Source: Lepisosteus oculatus (lineage: Eukaryota; Chordata; Actinopteri; Semionotiformes; Lepisosteidae). From it: DNA of 64,000 nt. The notes beneath the pieces were generated by a model that had not been told where the DNA came from, searched no databases, and was given only the letters and a program-made list of their open reading frames with translations. Positions 48,966-64,000 of the stretch are shown one piece after another. The stretch is from positions 40,929,148 to 40,993,147 of the forward strand of contig NC_090706.1 in the NCBI RefSeq assembly GCF_040954835.1. Reading direction: 5' to 3'. Numbering within the stretch: position 1 is the first letter of the stretch; each line of letters starts with the position of its first letter. The position numbers were made by a program, and so were the translations under genes.

Positions 48966-51774
48966 ATGCAAACCCGTCGCCACTCTCCGGAGCTATGTTG
49001 ACTTAACAGCACAAATTTTCATATTTTTTATTTCACATGTATATTCAACACCTTTCACCATACCACATCGTGTCAAGGAACTTGACAGGACAGCCATCAG
49101 ACGAAAGAGACAGGGATGCGCAAATGAATACAGTAAATGAAACCAAATTCAAAGTCAGAGCTACAAAAGTGAGGTCCAAGACAGGATTGGAAGACGCAGT
49201 AGACTCTGGTCTCACTGTGTATCTCGGTGTCAGTTTGAAGGGTGAAAATGAGAAAAAAGGGACTAGGAATTAATCTAGATCTTGCTTTCCCCACTGGGGA
49301 GGAGAAGACCAGACTCCACACAGTGAGAGAGACATAATTATCATTATTGTTGTGGTTTGCGGGTATTGGATCATTCTGCTCATTACTTATTTTAATTCCA
49401 TTAACTGTACTTAGTTGTACTACCAACTTTCTACCGGCAGAGGGCGACCCATTGCTTCAATATTGCAGGTCTGAACTCCCCGTGATCCTGAAGGGGAAAG
49501 ACAAAATCACGATGTTTTCATTATACTTGCAATATTAAAATCCACCCTTGTCCCCCCTCGGAATTAATGCTATGCATCTGCTGACTTGTAACTAGTAATC
49601 TGGCGAGTGGTGACTGGTGTGGTCTTTCCTCTGAGCTCACGCTGAGAGAGAAGCAGGACTCAGAGACAGAAGTGTGACCAGCCACAGAGTAAAATAAGTC
49701 AACCCCCTCTGACCCCTAAGCAACGGCTGTTCCCAGCCTTATTGAACTAGTAACACGATCAGCAGGGATTATCTTGTTTCCAAACCAATTGCTAGAGATG
49801 TTAAGCCACCTACTACGTTTTATAAATTGAATCTGATTTGATCCAAGTCATGAAATTGTTGAATGAGTGCTGGTCTTGAACTCCCGGCGGGTGCTCTAGA
49901 CAGTTCACGCTGCCCCTGAAAAAGAAAAAAACGATAAAAGCAGCTCTTTTTTAACAGGTGATCAGAAGTGTGTTAACATCCAGTTCTCTGCGTGTTCCAC
50001 CTGCTCCAGCCTCAACCTGACACTCAGTCACACAGAGCCGGCTCTTCCCGGCAACTCTGGTCTGAAACAAATGAGCACGTCGCAGAACCGGCCTCTTGCC
50101 TTTGCTAAACTTAAGTTGTTGCCTGACTGCAGCTGTGAGGCAGCATAAAAATCAGGTGATCTGATCTCACACACAGCTGTGGGAAGACATGTATTCTGCT
50201 TACGATGTGCAGCTTTCTTTTTCTTCTCGGAACAAGACCAGTTGCTAAAGGCGTCCCAGTTCCATGTGCACACTCCCCCGCGCTGCTTACCTGTCTGACC
50301 AAGGGGCTCACCTGTAACACCCCCGGGTGAGAAGAGTTTCCCCACCTCGCTCAGGATACTGCTCAGACATTCAAGGCTCTGCTTTGTCCTGTTTCCTGCC
50401 AAGAGCACAGAACAGACTGTCAGGCGTCAGGCCTGTTTTTACTTATATCCCCACGATCAGAGGAAATAACTAAATACGAACTCAATTTTGTTAGGTCTGT
50501 TAATCGATCTTCATGTGCATCTGCATTAGAGTAAAACCACGCCTTGCACGTGCAGACCTACATATGAAACAAAGATCTATACACAAATGTTTATTGTACT
50601 TAGTTGTTGATATATTTTAGAGCTGAAATCTCCCTCTGGTTCCCACTGGGATCGAAGCGGTGTGTGCAGTGATCCCGAGCTGCAGAGGAGCCTCTCTCCG
50701 GGCCGGGCCCTGTGCTCCACAGCGTTTCCTGTAACAAACCCCTTTCCTGAGGCACGAACTGAGCGACCATTTAATGAGACTTCAACACCTCGCGTGTCAG
50801 AAATGAGGGCGCCCACCCGCTGGCTGGGGGTCCCCAGGGTGTCCTCAGACTCGGGAGCAGGAAACCCATTCAGAGCCCCCATCCCCACCACCTGCCACCC
50901 ACGGGCTCTTCACCTTGTGCCTGACAGGGGGTGAAACTGAGCTGTCTGGTCTGGACGCATTGCAGACACAGTCTGCTTCGGCCAAGATGTCAGTTACACT
51001 GAGGGGCTGAGACCAGGCTAGAGTAGGCTAATCCCTAAAAATTCCCTGTATTACAGCAAGTAGCTCAATAATCACGACTAGCAGATTTCATGCACTGTAA
51101 TTGGATTATAAAGTGCTCTGGGGCTGGGCTGCTGGAACGCCTGATCTCCCAGCTCTTCTCACGCTCAGCTCTTCTCACGCTGTGGTCCCATAAAATAAGA
51201 TCAAGTTTGTCCCCGGTTCACCGGTCAGGGGTTCCATCACCAGACCATGACCTCTGACCTCTGGTCACTGACCACGTCCTGTTACTCACAGGAACTGGGG
51301 TCCAGCAGGGGTCCAGGTGGGCTCAGTCTCGCGCAGGGGTCTAGCGGACTGTGGGTCCAGCTCTGACACTCCGCCCCAGTTCTCAGGGGGTGTGAGTTCA
51401 GCGTTCAAAGTGCAGGCAGGACCTGCTGCCTGATTGTCTTGGTTTTGTTTTTTTACTTTTTTTTTTTGGTCGTGAAGCTTTCATGAAAACAGATGGCAAA
51501 AGACGTTTGTGCCTCAGTTCGTTTTTCTACTTTTCTACGGGTTCTAGCACATCTTTAAGGCCATAAAGTTCCTTTCCGTTTCCAACTTTAACACCAGCTG
51601 TTCGACGGAAAGGCTGGGAATTCTCGTGATTCTGCTACTGGCGTTTACTTTGACAAAGCGGCTGGCCCTACCCCTCGCCTTGACCCCGGCCCGGCCCGAG
51701 AGAGGACAGCTGAGACAGGAGAGCGTCTGCAGGAATGCGCGGGGGGGGGGAGCGTGTGACAGTCAGCTGAACCG

Positions 51775-51929
51775 GCTCGTCTCCCCGTGAACGCGCACAG
51801 CCCGGGACATGCGACTCGGGTCAGAGCCTGCTCGTCTCCCCGTGAACGCGCACGGCCCGGGAGCACGCGTGTCGTCACTCTGCTCGTCTCCCCGTGAACG
51901 CGCACGGCGCGGGAGCACGCGTGTCGTCA
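51775..51929. repeat. GC-rich tandem repeat, three units of about 50-55 bp
   Basis: Each unit begins gctcgtctccccgtgaacgc (51775, 51830, 51882); the last two also share gggagcacgcgtgtcgtca. CpG-dense. Confidence 0.9.
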
Positions 51930-52879
51930 GTTCCGCTCGCCGCTCCAGCGGCCGGCGGAGCTCATTGGCTGTCGTTCACTTGCAGCGTCTTACAGCAGTT
52001 GAGCTAAATGTGGTCGCCAGCTCACTGCCAGCTCATGCCCCTGCCTTTTGTGAAAAACAAGTTGAAAGACGACGCGCGGCTCTGCGGCAGCCTGCCTGTG
52101 TTCGGAATACTCTGGGTCACAAGTGCTAGCCCCTGAATTCCTGAGATCATCCATCTCTGGCTTTTGCAGCTGTTCATAGATTCAGTGCTAATTCACTAAT
52201 TCACTTTTTTCAATATCATTACCACTAAACTAGAAGTACTAGTTATTATTATTTGTTTTAAACACTGCCTCCTTAATGACAGGGCTCCAGAAGATCACCC
52301 TGTCCTGGTTAGTGCTCCTGTGCTGAGTAGTTAGAGACAGGTCCTCTCTCTAGACACACTGAGCGCTGGGGTTCATTCTTCCAGAGAGCCTCCTGAGTTC
52401 AGTGAAACAGCCAGGTACAGGTTGAACCTGCTGTCGTGTTTTTAGGCACTGAGGAGCTTGGTTTCCCTCTAAAAGCCTGCTGGGCTGTAGCAGGATCAAG
52501 GTAAGAGCTGCATTACAGACAGTGAAAACTGCAGGACACCCCAGCGTGCTCAACGCAGAGGGACAAATCTGAATTTGAAAGAGAGGGTCAGGTGTGTGAG
52601 ATTCGTACAAAATTTTCGCATTCTTTTGTGTGGTATAAAAAAGTAATGCCTATTTTTTGTTAAAAAGACACTTCATATTTCAGACCTTTCTTTAAGGAAG
52701 AAATGTGTTTTTTTGAACAGGAGCCTTAATTCTGTCTGTCTCAGTTTACCGTGACAGTACTGAATGTACCAGCTTTGTTTTCAAGTCGTTCAGTTTACAA
52801 TTCGCAGTAATTCAAAGCCTTTAATGTTTTTCCCAAACTGATTGTCAAACATTGGTCTCGATCTTGATTGATGTACAAA

Positions 52880-53045
52880 TGTAAATCAGAAAGCACAGGT
52901 ATGAGATAGAGGAACGATGAATGGTTAATGCCTTGGCTTCCTTCAGGAAAAGAGATCCTGGAATTAATTAGCTGTGAACTACTAAATAGGCCAGATGGGC
53001 CGTTTCACTCCCCTCATCTGTAACTGGTCTCACGTTCTTATATCG
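52880..53045 (+). repeat. interspersed repeat tail
   Basis: Reads aaataggccagatgggccgt then ctgtaactggtctcacgttctta, resembling a recurrent tail (gccagatgggcc ... ttatgttctta) that I associate with repeats of gars and related fishes. Weak. Confidence 0.35.
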
Positions 53046-54470
53046 CCATGCAGAGACAGCTCTCGGCTTCTTGAAACCGAGCTCCAGAATACAATCCACT
53101 AGACAAACAAGCGCAGGACTCTCAGAACTAATAAGGAAATGGAGCTCTCAGATTTACTATTTAAAACTTTACGACATAATGCTCAGCAGCCCTTTCTGTT
53201 TGTCACTGTCCTCTGCCAAGACATGTACGGGGGACGTTTCCCCATCCGAAGTGCCTCTGCGCTCCACGAATGACAGTTTGTTAAGGATTAATCTAAGTGA
53301 GATAGCTCCTGGGATCCGTTAAGGTCAGAGGTTCTTTACTAATTAAGCAAGACTGTCTTCATTGCTTAAACTATGGGGTGCCATGTTGGGATGTGTCTGG
53401 AGCTCCGCCTGGCCACCCCAGACTGGACCTGCGCGGTTGTCAGGGGAGGCCACGCTGCTGTTGCGATGCCCGCAGGGTCCTCTGGCCTCAGCCTTGAGAG
53501 CGCCCGCGATCCGCCCAGTCCAGCGAGACGGCAGCCGTCGCCCGCGCCTGTCCCGCCTGTCAGGTCCCCCCCGCGGGGCGGCGACAGTTCTGCGAACTGA
53601 AACTCACGAGCGTGACCCCCCTGAGGCGCCCCCGCTGACAGCCCACAGCTGCGCCCTGTGTTTCAGCGGGGCTGACAAGTGGGGTGTTTACTCTGTCGCC
53701 ATGTCAACGAGGAATGCGGCGCGCAGCTCGGCCGCAGACACAGGACCCTCAGCCTGCTCTCAGGTGTAAAAATAGCCGAGGGCCCCTGTGCCATCTCATG
53801 GGACAGAGTAACTGAAGCTGCTCTGCAGTATCTGATCGTCTGCGCTGACCTCCTGACAAGTTCGTGTGCGACACTAATTCAGAAATAAGGTCAGCGATTT
53901 CATGTTTTCCCTCTTTTAAATGCTCCTGAAGCCCCACGGAATTGAAACAGGCTGGTAAACAATGTCGTTCAGCTGTTAAACTACACACAGTACCCTCACA
54001 CAGCCAGATTAGAGAATATTGCTGTAATATAGAGGAGGACGAGGGAGTGGCAGGAGATAAGGCTCCAGCAGTTTGCTGTGCTCTGTTCACACTGACGGAG
54101 TAGCTGGTGCCGCCGACACAGGACAAGGGGCCACGAAGACGAGGACGGCGGTGGGGCGTGTCTGTGTGTGATGAAACGAGCCTCTGGGGTGACGGCGGGA
54201 CTCTTAGTTTTGCAGGTCAGGCTGCCGGCACAGTAAAAACACCGACATCGAGACGAACTCAGTCCACACGCCACTCCGCTTTTCCAAAATAAACTCAAAG
54301 AAACTTCTTGAAGAGGAAACACACAGGCTGGACACCAGAGAGGGGGGAGAGAGACAGGAGGGGACCAGAATTAAAGATCAGAACCAGCTTAAGAGAAAAA
54401 GAGACCAAACAAAACTCCGTTCCAGGACCTAAGGTGCTGCAGGAGATCCCTCAGCCGTTGGGTGTGTGTG

Positions 54471-54500
54471 GGCAGGGCAGGGCAGGGCAGGGCAGGGCAG
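54471..54500. repeat. (GGCAG)6 microsatellite
   Basis: Six exact GGCAG units. Confidence 0.95.
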
Positions 54501-55845
54501 AGGGGCCTAGAAACCCCAGCGGTCTGGGGGTCAGGCCTGTCGCACACTGTGGCCCAGTGTCTCATGGACAGAGGTCCAGAAGAGGACTGGTTCTGGACAT
54601 GAACTCATTTGCCTGTGAGCTGAGGGACTGTCTTGAAACACCAAACCAATATCCAGTTACTGGCAAAGAGGATCGCTTTCGTAATGAAGGCTGGATTTTA
54701 TTTCTTTACATATCAAGAGTGGGTGTAGGGGGGCACCAGCGAGTCCAAGTCCAAGCTGTGCAGAAGTGGTAAAAGTTTGTTGGACATTCTAAAACAAACA
54801 ATAAAAATAAAGCGAATCCACTATCATCCACACAAATGCCTTAAGCTGTCTTATTGTAGTACCCACTATCCTGCTCTTCACACACTCAGGTCTCCAGTCT
54901 CACAGGCCTTGAAAACTTTCTGAAGACAACATAAACCCCACGGTAGCGTTTTCTTCCACCCCTGGTTAAAACTGGGAGGGTTGTTAATCTGACAGCTAAG
55001 ACCAGTTGGCAAACAGATAAAAGCTCAGAGCGTTTTAAGCAGCTTACAGTTCGAGTTTGTTAAATTCCAAGCAAAGATGAAGTTTTAGATGGAAATAATG
55101 ATCTGTGCTCAGAGGAGACTCGCACAGCAGACGAGATTGATAACTTTTGCTCAGCCTGCCTCAGTGCAGGTTAACCAGCACCCCAAGTCACACCTGTGTC
55201 CTGCGAGTTCTCCCGGGATAAACATTCCAAACAGCTCACGAGTATCGGCATCATTTCCGCTGCTCCATTCAAGCCAAGCCCAGCCAGAAGAACCTTATCA
55301 GGAGTCAAGTCCGATATCACACGGGCTGCGCTAGAGGTTAATGGAAGCCCAGCTGTGCTAGAGCCTAAGAAAATCCATCCAGTTTCCCTCCAGTCTGTAA
55401 CCTTCCCAAGGTGAATCGCTCTGGGATGGTATCGAAGTGGAAGCTTCCTGTGACCAGGTACGAAGGCCTCGTGGATCCGACCAATCGCAGAGCCCCAGCC
55501 CTGGCCTCTCCAGGAAGCCACAGCGACACGGGCTCAAACCACCTTCATCCGTCGACTCAAAATCTGCAAAGCCTGGAAGGACTACAATTTAAAAAAGGGA
55601 CAACTTACACTGGACAATCCCAGTCAAAATTTTTAAGTCTTAATTGCTACTACTAGAACGTAAAGTTACATCATAAGACTGGCTCTCCAGAATCTGGAAA
55701 CTGGACTTGGCTCTATTAACTGCTTGTATGCACAAGGAGGACACTACCCATATGCAGAACGTTGAGTCATGTAGTGTTGGCGGGGACGGTACTACACCAC
55801 TGGACCAGCACTCAAGGAATTAAGTCCCAGTTTCTTTTTCAGTCT

Positions 55846-55851
55846 TTTATT
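55846..55851 (-). promoter_or_regulatory. eif4ebp3 poly(A) signal candidate
   Basis: AATAAA on the minus strand, about 410 nt past the stop. Confidence 0.5.
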
Positions 55852-56257
55852 GAGCAGCTGCCGAGCAGAACAGTTAGTCGCATCGTCAGTTGTCCGCAAA
55901 CGGAGCTGGGACTGTTCCTCTCACAAGAGGGCAGGACAGAACAGCAGCCCGACCGTAACATCGCAAGTAGGTCTTCAAAGACTAACTTAAAACACGGTTA
56001 TCCAATCAACCCATTTCACATTTCTTCTTAGAAAAAAAAAAAAGAACATGACCAAATGTATAAAACAACCACATTAAAAGAAAAACGAACCCCCCACCCA
56101 CCCAGCCCACGAGCTCCAGACGCAGCGTTTAGCACCGGCACTGCTGCCGAGCTGGAGCACTGTCCTTCGGTTTTCACAAAGATAAAAAAAATAACAAAAA
56201 GGTTCCTTGAAACAAGAACGGGAGAAGCCGTCTCTTCCTCAGCGGCCAGCCGGCAGG

Positions 56258-61480
<5,223 letters not shown>

Positions 61481-61744
61481 AAGATCACGCGTGGCGGCGG
61501 GTTGGATTACACCCGCGCGCTGAGCCCCCTCCCCCGGGTCCTGCAACGCCGCCCAAGTATTGCCACGGCCGTGGCAAAGGCGGATATCCCCGCCCCGGCC
61601 CATCGCGAAACCTCTTTATCAGCACAGGGCGGGTGTCGCAGCCCAGCGTTAAGTTCACGGCGGCCCAGCGACTCCGCGTCGGCTTGAGCTCGGCGGGTGT
61701 CGGCGGAGCCCCGCCGTGCAACGGTCGCTTCCTGCTCGAATGAA

Positions 61745-62170
61745 AAAGGGCCACCAGAATCACGACTGAGCCCACTCACCCCACTCACGGCGTTCGTCCC
61801 CCTACCATCTGGTAGCGCACAACAAGACTCCGAAACAGCTTCTTCCCCAGAGCCGTCAGGCCGGTGACCTCTGCTCACCCGTCCTGTACCGCACAGCGAC
61901 TGCACTCCTACAGACCCACACACACCACACCGGCGACAACCGACCGCAAGCCGAACTCGAACATAAAACTACTCGAGTTGTACCGCTTGATCATCGCTGT
62001 ATTATCTTGCACTGTTTGTCTACTGATGCGGGTGGTGTCACACTGGTACCATACTCGTTGTTTACATTGTTATTATTGTATTTACTGTCTATTGTCCCGT
62101 CTGCTGTTCTGTATATATATATACTGCGCCCGAGAGACAGATGAGGAACACTTTCCATCATACTAAGCAC
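61745..62170 (+). mobile_element. LINE 3' end, CR1/L2/Rex-like
   Basis: Plus strand reads cgaaacagcttcttccccagagccgtcagg, the usual codons for the (R/S)ETASSPRAVR-type C-terminus, preceded by a cgttcgtccccctaccatct stretch. An AT-rich 3' UTR with a TATA run near 62.11 kb follows. Related to the minus-strand copy at 5.6-6.1 kb. Confidence 0.5.
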
Positions 62171-62879
62171 CTGTGTCAGTATAATGACAAAGTTCAATCG
62201 ACATATTTATACCCCCCCACTTCACGTTTTAGTCCTAATGTGAACCAGGGCTGCCGTATGCGTTTCCCCACGCGTGTCCCTCTCCGAGTGGGAGGATATC
62301 GTTCGCCCTGAGGGGTCGGGGTCACTGTGTCCACCCGAGAGGGCAGGCCGTGCAAACACGCGTGTGCGCGAACACGCAGCAGTACTCGCTCCTGCGCTGT
62401 GTCGGAATATTCCTCCTTTCTAGATGAGGACGGTGGCTCAGAGCAGCGCCACACGAAAACAGACAGGCGATTCCCACAGGCTCTGTTTGGACAGGTGAGC
62501 TGGCGAGACATGTTCTCACGGGGGTCATTTGAACTGTATCTTAGCCCCCCCACAGCAACAGGCGAACGAGAACACGCTGTTTACTATAAGACTTCATTGT
62601 GCGATTTCTCAGAACTTTGTCTTGCATCAAAGCAGCACTTTGTTTTACACCGAAATTTACCAAACACAAACAGTTCAAGTAAATATTAACAAACATAACA
62701 GACGGTTACTTCTAGTTATTCATGACACGCATAAAAATTCATCAGTCCACACAACTATACCAGAACCAGTAAATAAACCCGTACAATTGCACTGAGCCAT
62801 AGTTACACACCCCCCTTGGCACATAACCCACTGATGGTGCTGCCGTGGACTAGGAGTTTCATTATGAGCTAAAATAATT

Positions 62880-63310
62880 CATTTTGTTAAAGGCCACACT
62901 GAGGGATCTGTGTCTCAAGGCATGAGTTCATCATCTTCTTGCAGAAGATGTGAGGGATCAGGGGAGATCCTCACAGCTAGTTGCTACACACTCTGCTGAA
63001 GTGGCTGCCCCATTCTCTTAGAACACATCCGAGAGTCTGGACATTTTCACTTTCTGTTGCACAGAAAGGCTGTTATATCATACAGCTATTCCATACTGCA
63101 TGACACTGTACCAGAGAACTGAAAAACTTGGTCAGAATCTGACTATTGGCACCAAAAGCCTGAAACCCACAAAATGTAATTTTGGTTTTGTAGAATATGT
63201 GCCTTCCAAGAGTAATCCCAATGCATAATCCCAGATATTTATAGGATATAACTTGCTTATTGGACTCACTGAATTATGACTGCAGAAGGACTGTCCTTCA
63301 TGCTTAAAAT
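62880..63310 (-). mobile_element. LINE ORF2 C-terminal remnant, CR1/L2/Rex-like
   Basis: Minus-strand frames give NKQVISYKYLGLCIGITLG and FGANSQILTKFFSSLVQ, then a piece like a diverged IQYG...WYNSLSVQQKVKMS, and a decayed DPSH-type segment. These are in the order expected for the end of a CR1/L2/Rex-group reverse transcriptase, with frame changes and stops. Not the same copy type as the 31 kb LINE. Confidence 0.5.
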
Positions 63311-63499
63311 CAAAGATCCATTTGCAAAAGAATTGTAACAGACAGACCCCCTCCATTGTGAATCTGCTCCCACCAGGGAGATCCCTCTGTGTGCACAAGT
63401 GTAGAAGTAACAACCTCAGGAAGTCTTGTGCCCGTTGCAATACGACTCAATTAGCATCTAGTAACTCATCTCCTGGATCACTATTGTACCATCTTCTTA

Positions 63500-63595
63500 G
63501 TTGGTCATGTTTGTACTCCTCGTTGCGTTGTTGTATCGGATTGTGCCGTAAAACAAATTTCCCTCCGGAAAATAAAGTTTGCATTTAATTAAACG
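63500..63595 (+). mobile_element. possible LINE/SINE 3' tail
   Basis: Reads tcggattgtgccgtaaaaca then aatttccctccggaaaataaag, resembling the terminal part of fish non-LTR elements. Very short. Confidence 0.3.
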
Positions 63596-64000
63596 GTAAA
63601 CTCTTCCATTTGTCTAGTATTGAAAAGCAAGGCATTCTTTTAAAGCTCTTGTAGTTCTTTTTTGCAACCACTAGAAAATATCAAATATTAAGACAGTGTA
63701 ATTAACGCAATGGTATATTTACAATAATGGTATGTTAAAATGTTTTAAAAAAACCATGTATGCCACTTGGATAAGTTGATAATCAAAAGAGGCATATCCA
63801 GCATAAAAAGGGTACAAGGTTTGTCCCTTTATTGAATTTTAAACTGTCACTGTCCCTCTTTTCTGAGCCCCACACTCAAATACTTTCACCCTTCTGTGGA
63901 GATCACAGCCTCCACCTACCTCCATGCTGAGGCCTTTCTCTATTGAGGGATTCACTGGGAAACGATGCCCTCTATGGGAATACAGTGTAACTGCACCTGT

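Larger units (their letters stand above)
49000..55830. other. intergenic region between mat2b and eif4ebp3
   Basis: No recognised gene. Holds a tandem repeat at 51775-51929, a SINE-like tail at about 52.9-53.05 kb and a (GGCAG)6 run at 54471-54500. Two minus-strand exon-like stretches (50.3 and 53.9 kb) are described as doubtful. Confidence 0.5.
61490..64000. other. intergenic region upstream of eif4ebp3
   Basis: Contains LINE remnants only; no ANKHD1 exon is recognisable before the end of the window. Confidence 0.5.

Noticed and set aside
53362-53769. 135-codon plus-strand open frame
   Set aside because: GC-rich, low-complexity translation without any known motif; overlapping alternative frames are also open.
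63132-63440. 102-codon minus-strand frame as a possible ANKHD1 exon
   Set aside because: A neighbouring frame reads as LINE reverse transcriptase (YKYLGLCIGITLG, FGANSQILTKFF), so the region is a LINE remnant.

Overview
This is vertebrate nuclear DNA: split genes with GT-AG introns, CpG-rich promoters, and many SINE and LINE copies of the types common in ray-finned fishes. Four protein-coding genes can be rebuilt exon by exon, and all four lie on the minus strand. Their human counterparts all map to 5q31-q34. The proteins are fish-like, and the repeats include V-SINE-like elements and 3' ends of CR1/L2/Rex-like LINEs. I infer a ray-finned fish, possibly a non-teleost such as gar or bowfin, but the species is not proven by what I can see.

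Layout: (1) 1-2.6 kb, no gene seen, one SINE. (2) faxdc2, about 12.1 to 3.5 kb: a non-coding first exon and eight coding exons, 334 codons. (3) 12.3-18.0 kb, intergenic, with SINE copies including an inverted pair. (4) cystm1, about 37.7 to 18.1 kb: two coding exons, with large introns holding a 56-bp triplicated repeat, a broken LINE and several SINEs. (5) mat2b, 48.6 to 41.4 kb: seven exons of the standard form plus an alternative first exon matching human variant 2. (6) 49-55.8 kb, intergenic, with a GC-rich tandem repeat and two doubtful exon-like stretches. (7) eif4ebp3, 61.3 to 55.8 kb: three coding exons. (8) 61.5-64 kb, intergenic, with LINE remnants.

Functions: FAXDC2 is an ER di-iron sterol/fatty-acid hydroxylase-family membrane protein. 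CYSTM1 is a small cysteine-rich tail-anchored protein. MAT2B is the regulatory subunit of S-adenosylmethionine synthetase II. EIF4EBP3 is an mTORC1-controlled repressor of cap-dependent translation. They form no operon-like unit; their closeness is shared synteny. No CRISPR array, rRNA, intact tRNA gene or plus-strand protein gene was found, and no clearly new system. The most useful points are the conserved alternative mat2b start exon, the resolved faxdc2 start, and a possible alternative cystm1 terminal exon encoding a membrane segment.
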